Of a DNA stretch of 64,000 nt, positions 54,780-64,000 are shown in pieces. The notes below the pieces were generated by a model. It was not told where the DNA came from. It ran no database searches and saw only the letters and a program-made list of their open reading frames with translations. Numbering within the stretch: the stretch's first letter is position 1; each line of letters begins with the position of its first letter. Made by a program: the position numbers and the translations under genes. The stretch spans positions 124,001 to 188,000 of the forward strand of contig NW_024609951.1 in assembly GCF_016920785.2 (NCBI RefSeq). The letters run 5' to 3'. The stretch comes from Ixodes scapularis (taxonomy: Eukaryota > Arthropoda > Arachnida > Ixodida > Ixodidae).

Positions 54780-55930
54780 GTTTATTGTACCAATAAGGCA
54801 TTTCAAATGAAATTCATTACATGAGGGGGGATCAAATAAGATATGCAGATACCGGAAGAGTGATGACAAGCTAAATAATAGCAAAACAAAAAAAAAATAC
54901 TAACTATACGACAGACACCAAAACATAACATGTAAAAAAAGTAATAACCAGTAAACATATAAAGATAAGATCTTTTCACGTGTACCTGGAAGAGTTCACG
55001 GAATGTTTCGGGTTACATTCACAAACTATTGTTTCTGGAAGGGAATTCCAGGTGGCAATAGAAAGGGAAAGTGTTGAATTTTCCAATTTATTAGTTATCG
55101 CAAATATAGGGTTAACTTCTAGACTGTGGTCAAGAAGCAAGGAGATGTGAGGTGGAAGGTGACATTTGTCATTTCTAAAATAAGAAGAGTATTAGTAAAT
55201 TCTGTGAAAAACGACAAGACAAGCATGTTGAGTTCTTTCAGATAGGCCGAATAGGTCGAGGTTAAATTTTAGTGTAGTTACGCTTGACGTTCGCGACTAG
55301 TGATGTGTTATAAAACGTGATGCCCTGTTTTGCACCGATTCCAGTTTAGTAATGAGATATGATTGATGAGGCCACCAAATAAAGTAGCGCAGTACAATTT
55401 TGAACGGGCCAAAGTTTTATACGCAGTTAGTTTAACACAACGGGGATAGAGGTATAGATGACTTTTTATGTATTCTAAAGATATGCATGCACTCGCCACT
55501 ATAGTGCAAAAATGAATATTCAAATTAGTTCTTCAGAAAAAAAGTTACGCCTAAATATTTTAAGCTGGCACATTTTTGAGAGGCAGTGTTATTAAGGTGT
55601 TTTTCCGTAGAATAGAAAATCGCTGACCAGTGAATGTTAAAAGTTTGGTCTTGGTTATAACGCGGCGGGACGCCCGACAGCACAGGCAGACTTCATGATC
55701 CGCCATGCCCAAGGTGAACAGCATGCTTACTGTTAGTTAAGAATTGAGCGTTTCAGAGTATAACGGATGAATTGATGTTAAGTTCAGAAAGTTTGTATAT
55801 GAGCCGCTGCTGGAGAACCGTGTCAGAGGCTTTAGAAAATATCGGTGAAGATGTCGTGCGTGCGTTTAGACGACTGAAATTTGTTATAAAAATCGGTTAC
55901 AAACTAAAAAAATATTGGTTTGACGTCACA
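54780..55930 (-). pseudogene. LINE 3' part, decayed
   Basis: Minus strand: F-S-K-A-S-D-T-V-L-Q-Q-R-L-I-Y-K-L-S (near 55840, matching D-F-S-K-A-F-D-T-V), then L-T-A-Y-K-T-L-A-R-S-K-L-Y (55430) and L-I-N-H-I-S-L-L-N in the frame 55523-55308, which are C-terminal-domain motifs of CR1/L2-type LINEs. A T-rich 3' end with TTAGTTTAGATTAGTTTATT lies near 54765. Stops and shifts throughout. It is probably the 3' half of the same LINE whose endonuclease lies at 56700-57710, separated by a PLE insertion. Confidence 0.65.
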
Positions 55931-55949
55931 GGATAGTGGTAAGTCTTTA

Positions 55950-56402
55950 CGGTGATCTTGGGTTACGTTAGGAACCTCGCGGGACCAGGACATTTAGCTG
56001 CCCATTGTTGGACATGCCTGTGTAAAGCAGAGCTCAACCATCTTCATATATTAGGGCACCATAAAAACCAGGTTGCAAGGGAGGTTTTAGAGGCCCTTGC
56101 TGTAGACGAAGATGATGGCAAGAGCGTGAGCATCCCTTCAATTACCTTGCAAGCCAAAGGAAAAACTCTTTTTACACGGCACACTTCGTAGGTAATTGAA
56201 AAATCAGGAGAAACAAATAAGAGCAAAAATAAGAGCAATGGGAAAGAAAAAAAAGGGGGAATGGATATAAATTAATAAAAGAAGAGTAAGATGTAATAAA
56301 ACAGTTGGTAGTCCAGCGGTCGGTTCGCTATTCTTTTCTCCTGTCATCTTTCTTCCTTTGTTCAGCTGGTTTCACCCAAGATGTATCATAACCAACTAGC
56401 TC
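55950..56402 (+). mobile_element. 5'-truncated Penelope-like element
   Basis: The plus-strand frame 55952-56191 has L-H-I-L-G-H-H-K-N-Q-V-A-R-E-V-L-E-A-L and S-V-S-I-P-S-I-T-L-Q-A-K-G-K, the conserved C-terminal end of PLE GIY-YIG proteins (compare T-R-E-L-Y-E-A and S-V-A-L-S-P-K-E at 35937). The segment ends near AACCAACTAGC at 56391-56401, like the other PLE ends here. The catalytic core of the nuclease is truncated away. Confidence 0.7.
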
Positions 56403-56699
56403 ACCTTATTCCCTTAGTAAGTTACTTTACGGCGAACACGGACAAAACAAAAGTTGTTAAAGACAGTTTCCTGATTCTAGGTTTCTTAATATTTCGTTGA
56501 GTGTTGCTCAACTTAAGAATAGAGTTATTTTTATTTGGACATATTGTTTTTCAAAATTTCCTATGGTTGGTTAACAGTAAATTTAGCAGGTCTTGATGTA
56601 CTTGTACTTAGTATTTTTATGCTATTTTCCAATTGCTTTAAAAAATTCAAGAACTTAGACATGTCAAATAAAATTATGTTTTTGTAGCTTTGGCAAAGA

Positions 56700-57710
56700 C
56701 ACGCTTCATCTTATTATCTACTTTTAGTGAGTGTATTCGTAAACCAGGGCTGATCAGAATTCGTTTTTAACACAGTTTGAGGTACGAATCAAGACTTCTC
56801 CTTCAACTTGTCTTTTATTAATTTTTTGTTCGACACCACTAATCTTTCATTAAAATGATGTTTGTATACTGAAGCAAGCCGCTCAAAAGCCTCTTTTAGG
56901 ACACATTCGTTAACTCTGCTGTGCACATTAGTGAGTTCAGGACTTATCATTCTAGTTTATAATGGCAGAAACATTTCAACTAAAGCTGTGTTATGATCGC
57001 TGATTTTGTCAAGAATACAAACTGATTGCACATCATCGTCACTACAGGTGAAATCGAGGTACAAATCAACAGTTATTCTTAAGGGATTGTTTGGAAATTT
57101 AGCGAGACGAAGCTATGCATCAGGTTGATAAAATTTTAGTTTTGCACCAACCGTTCAAGGGGTAGTTTAATGCTCTCCCTCCAATGTGCAGCCGGGTAAT
57201 TAAAATACCCTACAAAAATATTGGTTCTACCTGGAAATAAAAAAAACGTGCTTCATAGAAAACTTAGTTATTCGACAAGTGTTGTCACGGCCAAGAGGGC
57301 GATAAATGGTGCCAACGATAACTGGCAAAAAAGGGTGATTTAAGCGTGCTCCGGAAACTTCCTGGTAACAATCTACATAAATCAACCAGGATGGACGCAT
57401 GGTTGATATATGTAGATTTTTATCAGGAAGTTTTCTCACCACACTTCGATCACCCTTCTTTGCCAGCTATCGTTGGCGCCAGTTATCGTGGCCAGTTATC
57501 GTTCCCAGTTATCGTTGGCACTTATCGTTGCTATAAGTTTTCCTGATAGCAATAGTTACGCCGCCACCGTGGGAACGGGTGCGGTAGTGACGAAACAAAT
57601 GAAATGGTTCAATAAAAAGAACCTCACCATCGCTAACCTCCGGCTGTAACCACGCTTCTTTTCCTATCACAGTTTGAGCACTTGAATTATGTGCAGCTGA
57701 CATAAATATA
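56700..57710 (-). pseudogene. LINE endonuclease, decayed
   Basis: Minus strand, with frameshifts: A-W-L-Q-P-E-V-S-D-G-E-V and G-G-G-V-T-I-A-I-R (57703-57509), P-V-I-V-G-T-I-Y-R-P (near 57310), D-L-Y-L-D-F-T-C-S-D-D-D and K-I-S-D-H-N-T-A-L-V (near 57010; the SDH box), then a linker with Q-P-W-F-T-N-T-L near 56745. A local inverted duplication at 57330-57470 (CAATCTACATAAATCAACCA and its complement) scrambles the middle. Confidence 0.65.
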
Positions 57711-57839
57711 TTGTTTAAGCAGAAGACTGAGAAGCCTAGCTATTTTTCTAGACTGTCACGTCATCGCTTAATTCACAGCTTTAAAATTTTGAACTAATAT
57801 AATCTCATCAGACTCAGGACGATTCACGTACTCCTTTCC

Positions 57840-58170
57840 ACGGACACACTGTTTGTCGTACACAGCTTTGGATATTTGCATACTTTGCTCCAAGGGTCTT
57901 AAATTCACGCACGAACTTCGGGATTGTAGCAGTCTACAACGTCTTGATCTGCGGCTAGAACTCACAGGCAGCCATGTATGTTTGTCGTATATACCACGAT
58001 CAAAGATGGGTCTCCTCCCCTTCGACTCCTCGCATTCTAAAGTCGTACAAAGAGGCATTGCTTCATCTTCCCTACATGTGGTTTTGGAGAACTCGTGCCA
58101 ACATGTAATGTATGCACTTTCGGCCGGCAGATGGAGTGAATGGTTGCGGCTAGATTCCCCATTTTGTTGT
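57840..58170 (+). pseudogene. PLE linker between RT and GIY-YIG
   Basis: The plus frame 57853-58182 contains K-F-T-H-E-L and L-D-L-R-L-E-L-T-G-S-H-V-C, then P-R-S-K-M-G-L-L-P-F-D-S-S-H-S-K and R-G-I-A-S-S-S-L, the conserved region after the RT in PLEs. The opposite-strand 163-codon frame is its shadow. The rest of this copy is missing. Confidence 0.75.
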
Positions 58171-58920
58171 TGGTACCTGTAGCATAGTCGCTGTTTAAGA
58201 GAGTACCGGGGAGGGCCACAGAGTAAAAATGATAGCCCAATCAAGAAACCGATAGTCATACCCTACCTTTATCAAATATTCCCCAATCTTAAAAACGTAG
58301 CGCAGATATAAGATGTGCGTATGATGTTTTCTGCACTTAATAAGCTCGCTCAGGTGTGTCCAAGATATGCCAACAAAGGTAGATCCAAACGAATTTGCTC
58401 AGTCGAGCATAGGAACTAATATGCGGAATGTACGATGGGCATCGTGTACAGTATTCCTCTGATGAACGGCAAGGCAATCGTCAGCCAAACGGGCCACTGT
58501 ATAAATAAAAAAATTATCCTACAACGGGCAGGGGGAGGGGGGTGGCCTTTCCGCTTTATTGTGTAGATTTTTGATGGATGCCCGATTTTTATTACGTCAC
58601 AATTGCTGAAACGGGGGAAGATTAGGTGAGAGCGCAAGTTTTAGAGTCCTTCATGATCAAAAACGAAGGGACTGGGCTATGTGTAATCTAAACTTCGGTC
58701 ATTCTACATAGCAACGAGATATGTTATGCTTGGGAGAAGTGCGTTTTGGTTTAAGTCATGGATGAAGAAAGAATAAAGCAATTGAAACAGGAGGAACACA
58801 ACCACATCTTTCAACTAGCAACAGACGAGTAAACTTTCAAAAGCGAGCAGCCGACTATACCCAGTAGGAGTAGGGGAGAGAAGGGGGAGAGAGGGAAAGA
58901 TAAGAAACGCGAAGTGCAAG
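58171..58920. other. Unassigned
   Basis: Purine-rich patches (58525-58550, 58870-58910) and no supported frame. Confidence 0.4.
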
Positions 58921-59275
58921 TCAGGGTGGTAGGGTTATCTCGGATTTTAAAAATTCAACATCAGTTTTTGTCAGCAGGAGGGAAGGGTTTGGCACGTTGT
59001 TTTTTGCTGTGGTCATGGCGAATGATTCTATGATTTCCCGGCCGAATTTGCTGTCATGCCCCCCCCCCCCCCCCCAGGATTTTTGTGTCATCAAAGAGGG
59101 GATGACAACGCAAACACGAACGGGCATGTATGACTATGGGATGATAAGAATCTGGAGAGGCCTTAGAAACTTCGTTGTGATGTTCGCGAAGTCTGTGATT
59201 GGTGCATCTGCCGGTCTGTCCTATGTATTGATTGCCGCAGCTCAAGGGGATGGGTAAACTTTCTTCTCTTTGCAT
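58921..59275 (-). pseudogene. PLE GIY-YIG nuclease broken by a C17/G17 tract
   Basis: L-S-C-G-N-Q-Y-I-G-Q-T-G-R-C-T-N-H-R-L-R-E-H keeps the YIG core and the catalytic Arg, followed by H-A-R-S-C-L-R-C-H-P-L-F-D-D-T-K-I-L. Then the frame runs into 17 G (plus strand C, 59059-59075) and is lost. The same protein continues in another frame with H-D-S-K-F-G-R-E-I-I-E-S-F. The homopolymer thus lies inside coding sequence and has disrupted it. Confidence 0.8.
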
Positions 59276-60000
59276 GGAACGAATTTCTTTTCGTGTTTGA
59301 CAGTGCAGCCAATCGGAATCCGGTTGTTGTTCACTTGTTGACAGAGTTGTTTAAGACGCATGCGGCTCCAGAAGACAACATTCATGTCGAACTTTGAGGC
59401 GATGGATTTTGTGGATGTGATTGTGATTGTGATTGAAAAGATGTGGTTGTGTTGTCCCTGTTTTAATTGTTATATTCTTTCTTCATCCAAGATATGTTTT
59501 CTCGAGGCGTGCTGAATTGGCCATGATGATGTAAATACTGTTGTTAACTTTGGTGTTTCTTTTCTATAAAAAACTTCAGTTGAGAGTAAGCGCTCGTTGT
59601 TTGTACACCCTTCTACTTTGTCTTTGTTTCTTGTGCTTTGTGTCGAATTCACTATACGTACTCAAGTTTCACTTTTATGATTTGATATCTGAGCTGCGCA
59701 TTAAACTGAAACAGTTTGCTCCCATGATGACAATCCCTCGGAGAAACGTCTTCTGACATAGATACCTTAAGTGAAGCCGATTCGTTTAGATCGCATGCAT
59801 TATTGATCATATTTTGTTTGCATCGGAAGTCAAGAAAACGCAACACAATCGGTCGGGATGTCACCCCCTGCTTCAGGCTAAAGTAATGGGTAAATTCAAT
59901 ATCTCCCGGTTCTATACACAGGTGGCTCTGGATGAAGCCTCTTAAACAAGTACTCATACCTTCCGACATTTCATTTGGCATTTTGGGAATAAACCTTAAT
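58921..60000 (-). mobile_element. Penelope-like element copy with expanded poly-G
   Basis: Minus strand: post-RT linker (59981-59652: F-T-H-Y-F-S-L-K, L-R-F-L-D-F), a decayed stretch, then the GIY-YIG domain (59275-59054) and C-terminus (59058-58921: F-G-R-E-I-I-E-S-F and S-L-L-L-T-K-T-D-V-E-F). The RT upstream is deleted or unrecognisable. The 3' end was not located. Confidence 0.78.
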
Positions 60001-60751
60001 AATATTGTATTTCTTCACGTTCAGTACCTTAAATTTTCGATACTAAATTCAAGGGTTACTAGATTGTAGCGTGCAAGCAATTGATGTCTCTTTGAATGCC
60101 ACTGATGGTATTCTCAATCACTGGAAGTCTGTCCTTAATGACGCTAATGCATTTGTTTTTCTAGAGTAGATGCCTTTTGTTTTAGTTGATCAATCCAAGA
60201 CTTGATCGACTTCAATCTAGTCGGGTTTCGTTTTGAAGGTTGTCCGCAGTAGATGCTAGGTTTTCGATTAGATTGCTCAATCTATCGATTTCGGAAGAAC
60301 CGGGATTAAATGATCAAATTTGACGTCTCCAGATAACATCAAGAATGCATGAAAGAAAAGAAGGCCACTGTCATGGGGTAGCGAGAGCAAGTAGTTAAAT
60401 ACAACAGAACAAACGCATTTATAGAGTGTTAGTCGACTTTTACTGTCGATGGGGCACGACATGTGTAAGAGCGTTCCCTATTGCGAAATCCGGAAAAATC
60501 TTTCAGTGACATCCGGTGAAAACGGGTGAGTTTTGTCAGTTTTCACCCGAAACCAGCTTAGTCTACTAGTCTTTACTTGAAACTTTACCGGCAGCCACTC
60601 TCGTTACAAGATGTACCCGGCTTCTCTGGAAGTTTTACCGGCAGCCACAATCATTTACCGGATTTCACTGGCAATTAATGTGAGGGGAGCGGCTAAGGCC
60701 AAGAAAGCCAAGACAAGCTGTAGACTGAGTGTGTAATGGCGGCCGCCAACG
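60001..60751. other. Unassigned; coiled-coil-like minus frame and a duplicated 16-mer
   Basis: Near 60290-60200 the minus strand reads I-D-R-L-S-N-L-I-E-N-L-A-S-T-A-D-N-L, coiled-coil-like and possibly PLE 5' coding DNA. TTTTACCGGCAGCCAC-type sequence is repeated at about 60583 and 60631, and TTTTCACCCG at 60540 is inverted to CGGGTGA at 60524. Confidence 0.3.
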
Positions 60752-61411
60752 TTGTGTCATTCTCGTGAGTGTTTTAGGAGAGGGCGAAGTTGCAATGCTG
60801 CAAGAAGTGCACACACCGAAATGTTTTTAAGATCATGGAAGTTGGGCATCGATCGCCGGCAACTAGCTATTTGCGATAAGAAAACGTATCTGAGGAAGAT
60901 AAAGTGCGATACTGATACTTGTCACGACCGACGCTTACACGGACTTTTTCTTTGTATTTTTTTCCTGCTCGCCTGTGCTTCTCCACCAAATTTTGTTCTG
61001 AGTGAGTGTCCCCGGTGGTGCGACCTCGCACAGGAAGATGAATCCAGGTTTTTTATTCCCCAGGTTAAGGGAGTGTTCTCGGCACCGGAAAAGTGGGGAA
61101 TCCAACACTGGAGAAAGGGGCAGTTTTTGGAGGGCGGTCGGACAGACTTTTTTGTCGGGAGTTCTGGATTATTCCGCAGAAAACGGCGGCCATGCGACGC
61201 CATACTTGAGGCTTCTCTTTCGTCTAACTATCAGCCGTTGTCTTCCTGTTGGACTACCACCGCGAAGAGCCGAAGATGCACCTTCTACTTTGATTTAAGC
61301 GAGGCCTCCTGTTTGAAATTTTCGGACTTCAAGTTCTATCGTATTTGTCCTCCCGTCGGTTGTTTTGTTATTTTATTGAATTGTCCAATGATCCTTTTAG
61401 AACCTTATTAA
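60752..61411 (+). CDS. 219-codon ORF, not recognised
   Basis: Longest plus frame in the right part of the window. It starts at a GTG/ATG-poor 5' end: the nearest ATG in another frame is at 60736 (A-T-G-G-C-G-G-C-C-G-C-C), which opens M-A-A-A-N-V-V-S-F-S before a stop that coincides with a consensus splice donor (CTC|GTGAGTG near 60767). Internally there is a hydrophobic segment (F-L-C-I-F-F-L-L-A-C-A, about residues 67-78) and scattered Cys and Arg. No domain recognised. Two neighbouring frames are also open, so it may be non-coding or an exon mixture. Confidence 0.25.
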   Translation: MCHSRECFRRGRSCNAARSAHTEMFLRSWKLGIDRRQLAICDKKTYLRKIKCDTDTCHDRRLHGLFLCIFFLLACASPPNFVLSECPRWCDLAQEDESRFFIPQVKGVFSAPEKWGIQHWRKGQFLEGGRTDFFVGSSGLFRRKRRPCDAILEASLSSNYQPLSSCWTTTAKSRRCTFYFDLSEASCLKFSDFKFYRICPPVGCFVILLNCPMILLEPY

Positions 61412-61652
61412 TGTTGTAGCGCGCCGTGTGTTCGGATTAGCTTATTGTATAATGCTAAGTTGGAACTTTAGCTTTGTTGCTGTGCAGTCGTTGCTTATTC
61501 GCCAAACGTCGATCCTTTTTTTTTTTCAAGTAAATATTAATTCTCATTGTTCGAAACGATGTGTTTCCCACTCAACTGATTGCTTTTACCCCGTATTAGG
61601 CACACGCTCCAACCGCACGGGCTGATCAGCCTTCACAAAGCAAACAAATTCT

Positions 61653-61743
61653 CGCAGTCATCGTTGGCCGACTGGCTAACCGTTAATGCGGTAACCGCTT
61701 TAGAGAAGGCGACTTAGACCGCATCGCAATCCTGTTAGTGCGC
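61653..61743 (+). tRNA. Weak tRNA-Ser-like relic or SINE head
   Basis: GCAGTCA at 61654, an A-box-like TGGCCGACTGG at 61665-61675, a B-box-like CATCGCAATCC at 61722-61732, and TGTTAGTGCG at the end resemble a tRNA-Ser with mismatched acceptor stem and a long variable region. The B box lacks the GTTC core, so it is not a functional gene. Confidence 0.25.
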
Positions 61744-62545
61744 GCAGCAAACTGTTTTGAAGAACCAGAAAGGTGGGTAGCGATCACCGGCAACATGCTA
61801 TCTGGGGCAGGCAAAGTGGCTGGGCCTGAGCAGGTGCGAGACCTCTCGGACGGAGATTTACTCAGAAGGCAGTCACTTTATTGAGCAACGTTCCCCTGAG
61901 TTTGTGGGTGGTTGTTCTGGCAAATGTCTTTTTTTTATTGATCTATTTAATATGTCATGCCTACTCTCGAATGTTCATCATAGTACTTTTAATCTGCAAT
62001 GATTTGCTTGGTTCTTGGGCCAGTTGTGCTGGTAGATATAGTTGTTTTATTATCACTGGTATGTGCGTATGGAACACGTTTACCTAACCTTGTGAAGCGG
62101 CTTGTATCCCTTTTAAAACGCACCATTGAACACTTTCTATTCTCACAGATTTCATCTTCCTTGTTTTAAACGCTTTGTTTTATTTATACCTGCAAAGTTA
62201 GTTTTCCACACTTTCAATCGCGCAAAGTAATTAGATGTCTGCCATCATAGGCAGAGCTGTGTTAGATATGATGGAGTATTTATTATTTGTATAGTATTAA
62301 TACTGGGGTCAATGGCGCGCGGCTACTAAGGCGACCAAGGCGAGAAGCGGGGGGAGGGGGGGGGGGGGTGGCGCTCGTATTGATAGACTGCGCTACCTCC
62401 TTAACGAGAGTGCTCGCGACCGCCATGGTTTATTGGTATGAACGTAATCATTTGTAAAGTACCATTGGTTAAAAAATTAATGTGGCCAATGAAAGCAAAA
62501 CGCAAAAGAAAGAAACGCGTTTGCATACCGCGGCGCTTTTGCTGC
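61744..62545. other. Unassigned, G13 tract at 62356-62368
   Basis: No supported frame; hydrophobic plus frame at 61881-62087 is AT-composition driven. Confidence 0.4.
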
Positions 62546-62548
62546 TAA

Positions 62549-63920
62549 AGGCCCTGTCACACTGAGCAAACACGACGGCAACAGCAACGTAACACGTTGT
62601 CCAACAGTCGGGAAACTTGTTGCTACCTCCCCATGTTGTCCGACATACCTGTCACATCGTGGAAAAAGCACGACAACATGGACGACAACGTAAAATGTTA
62701 CCTCGGTATGACAGCTATTGGCAACAAAAACAGCAGCAACTTGTGTTGGAAAACGTGTGTTGCCCTGATTGCTGGCTGAGCGAATTTCGGGCCGGCAACA
62801 CGACAACATACAGATAGCTTCGATGGTAGAGCTAGCCCCTATCAATAACGTCTTACTCAAATCAAGGCTTGGAGAAAGTTGTTTCACAATAATTAGGGCT
62901 GGCGTGCAGCAAAAATATTTTCGATTAATGATTTGCTGCGTAGTTACGGAAAGCGAATTTCGAAAGGCTCACAGTTATGGTCGTGAGCGTTCAGACTGGT
63001 TTGGAGATTAGAACTGCCGAGAGACCAGTTTGCATTACTTAGAGTGAAATAAAATGGCATGCCTACTCACCCGCTAATAAAGTATACAATAAAAATAATC
63101 CAGAAAAACAAAGATTAAAAAACCTAACCATTAAAACGACCACTATGATCATGACTGTTGATGCTTGGAACTTGGAAACAGCCGCTACCAGACAAATAAT
63201 TTGTTTTAAAAATAACCAGGACATTTTGGGGGAATGAAGTGATCATATAGCAGGCGGTAGGCAAGTAGAACGTGTTGAAACATATTTATTCCACCCATTG
63301 TTATGAAGGCCGATCGTGTCGGTGTCGCAGTTTTGAAGCACTGTCAATTCAGCTCAACACCACGCTACAAAAGACGCTTTGGGGTACTACCGGTGCGAAC
63401 TCAATTTAACAATAGAAATAGAAATTGCATGAAAAAGAAAAAAACAGACAGAAGCACTCCATACCGTGGCGTAAATCGTGAAAATATATCACCGATATCA
63501 CTTTCTTCGGTTAGGGCTATCTGCTTGTCAGCGAATAAAGAACATTTGGATACAATAAAGAAGGGAAAATGCTCCCCGTTTCAAGTTTTCTAATCACAGT
63601 CACTGGGTGATGTCGTACCGTGATAACTCCCGGCCCCTCGAACGCACTAGCACTTTGCAGAGTTACATTTCCAGCGATTCCGCGCCGCACACGAACGGAG
63701 GTAAACAATCAAGATGGCGGAGTGTTCCGTGTGTTGTCCTTGCCGTCAGAGCGGTGTGACAGCGTTTTCAGACAACAAATCTGGCAACCTGGTTGCCCAG
63801 CGGCAGCAACATGTTGCCCGACTGTTGTTGTTGCCGCGATGTGACAGGGTCACCGGCAACACGACTTCCCCGTGTTGCCAGAAAGAGTTGTCCAACTGTC
63901 GTTTCAGTGTAAAAGGGCGT
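62549..63920. mobile_element. 1.37-kb TAA-flanked Harbinger-like MITE
   Basis: Imperfect inverted ends AGGCCCTGTCACACTGA (62549) and the complement of ACGCCCTTTTACACTGA (to 63920) are flanked by TAA at 62546-62548 and 63921-63923. Both subterminal zones (about 200 bp) are dense in CAACA/TGTTG motifs (for example GTTGTCC, GGCAACACGACAACAT). The interior has AAGATGGCGG at 63712 and a plus frame (63303-63593) without a known domain; the long frames at the ends are shadows of the repeats. PIF/Harbinger assignment rests on the GGCCCTGT-type end and 3-bp TAA target. Confidence 0.7.
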
Positions 63921-64000
63921 TAACGAACTTCGCCTGCGCATCGTCAGTTTTATTTTGCTAGTCGGCTACGCCTTCGGACGCTGCTCCAAAGACCATCTAT
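63921..64000. other. Window end, nothing assignable
   Basis: Only 80 bases after the last element. Confidence 0.5.

Noticed and set aside
57768..58259. 163-codon minus ORF
   Set aside because: It is the antisense shadow of a plus-strand PLE linker with clearly conserved motifs.
1..64000. CRISPR arrays, prokaryotic operons, prophage
   Set aside because: Repeat spacing, introns-like signals, LINE/PLE content and microsatellites are eukaryotic; no spacer-repeat pattern was seen.

Overview
The window looks like arthropod nuclear DNA, most probably from an ixodid (hard) tick. The organism call is an inference from the mobile-element families: CR1-like LINEs with (AATAAATA)-type 3' tails, an RNase H-bearing I/R1-type LINE, Penelope-like elements (PLEs) with GIY-YIG nucleases, and many TA-, TTAA- and 8-bp-TSD inverted-repeat elements. 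There is no operon-like layout and no complete host gene that I can recognise. The only host-gene-like signals are a candidate short terminal coding exon rich in cysteine (28239-28316, minus) and a weak tRNA-Ser-like relic (61653-61743). The left edge (1-1263, minus) holds two adjacent, GC-rich, unrecognised reading frames, one with a basic tail and one acidic. They are the least explained coding material here.

Layout. 1-1263: the two-frame block. 1691-1810: 15-bp minisatellite. 1854-1973: a cluster of heat-shock-element-type motifs followed by a TATA-like box and an arthropod initiator. 2742-2978: TA-flanked MITE. 4741-7962: CR1-like LINE (minus), decayed, with a tandem array of 292-bp units just 5' of it (8131-9060). 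9743-13090: AT microsatellites around a 41-bp palindrome and a 3.06-kb element with inverted arms of about 740 bp. 13313-13641: TTAA MITE. 16640-17170, 20690-21950 and 22900-25800: three more LINE relics; the last is split by a 260-bp TTAA foldback MITE. 18441-19893: two large GTGAGGGC-type minisatellites. 28787-28945 and 30896-32800: palindromic foldback elements. 34030-34853: hAT-like element. 35585-36856: PLE with inverted partial copies. 37847-38405: TAA-flanked MITE. 38477-40147: element inside AT repeats.

The right half is nested. A 4.4-kb TA-flanked element with long inverted ends (40852-45254) contains a hAT-like element with an exact 8-bp target duplication (42882-44448), which itself contains a 5'-truncated CR1 LINE (about 43290-44085). 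A direct duplication (46578-49150 and 53348-54070) is filled on one side by a TTAA element (47192-48969). The two copies flank a foldback element whose arms are inverted minisatellites (49152-53338), and that element is split by another TA-flanked element (50491-52907). From 54780 onward come LINE and PLE relics in both orientations, and a TAA-flanked Harbinger-like element (62549-63920).

Nearly all coding signal is element-derived and broken. The value of the window is its insertion stratigraphy, since several insertions can be dated relative to their hosts by empty sites, rejoined reading frames or rejoined arrays. All similarity calls come from recognising motifs by eye; no database search was possible.
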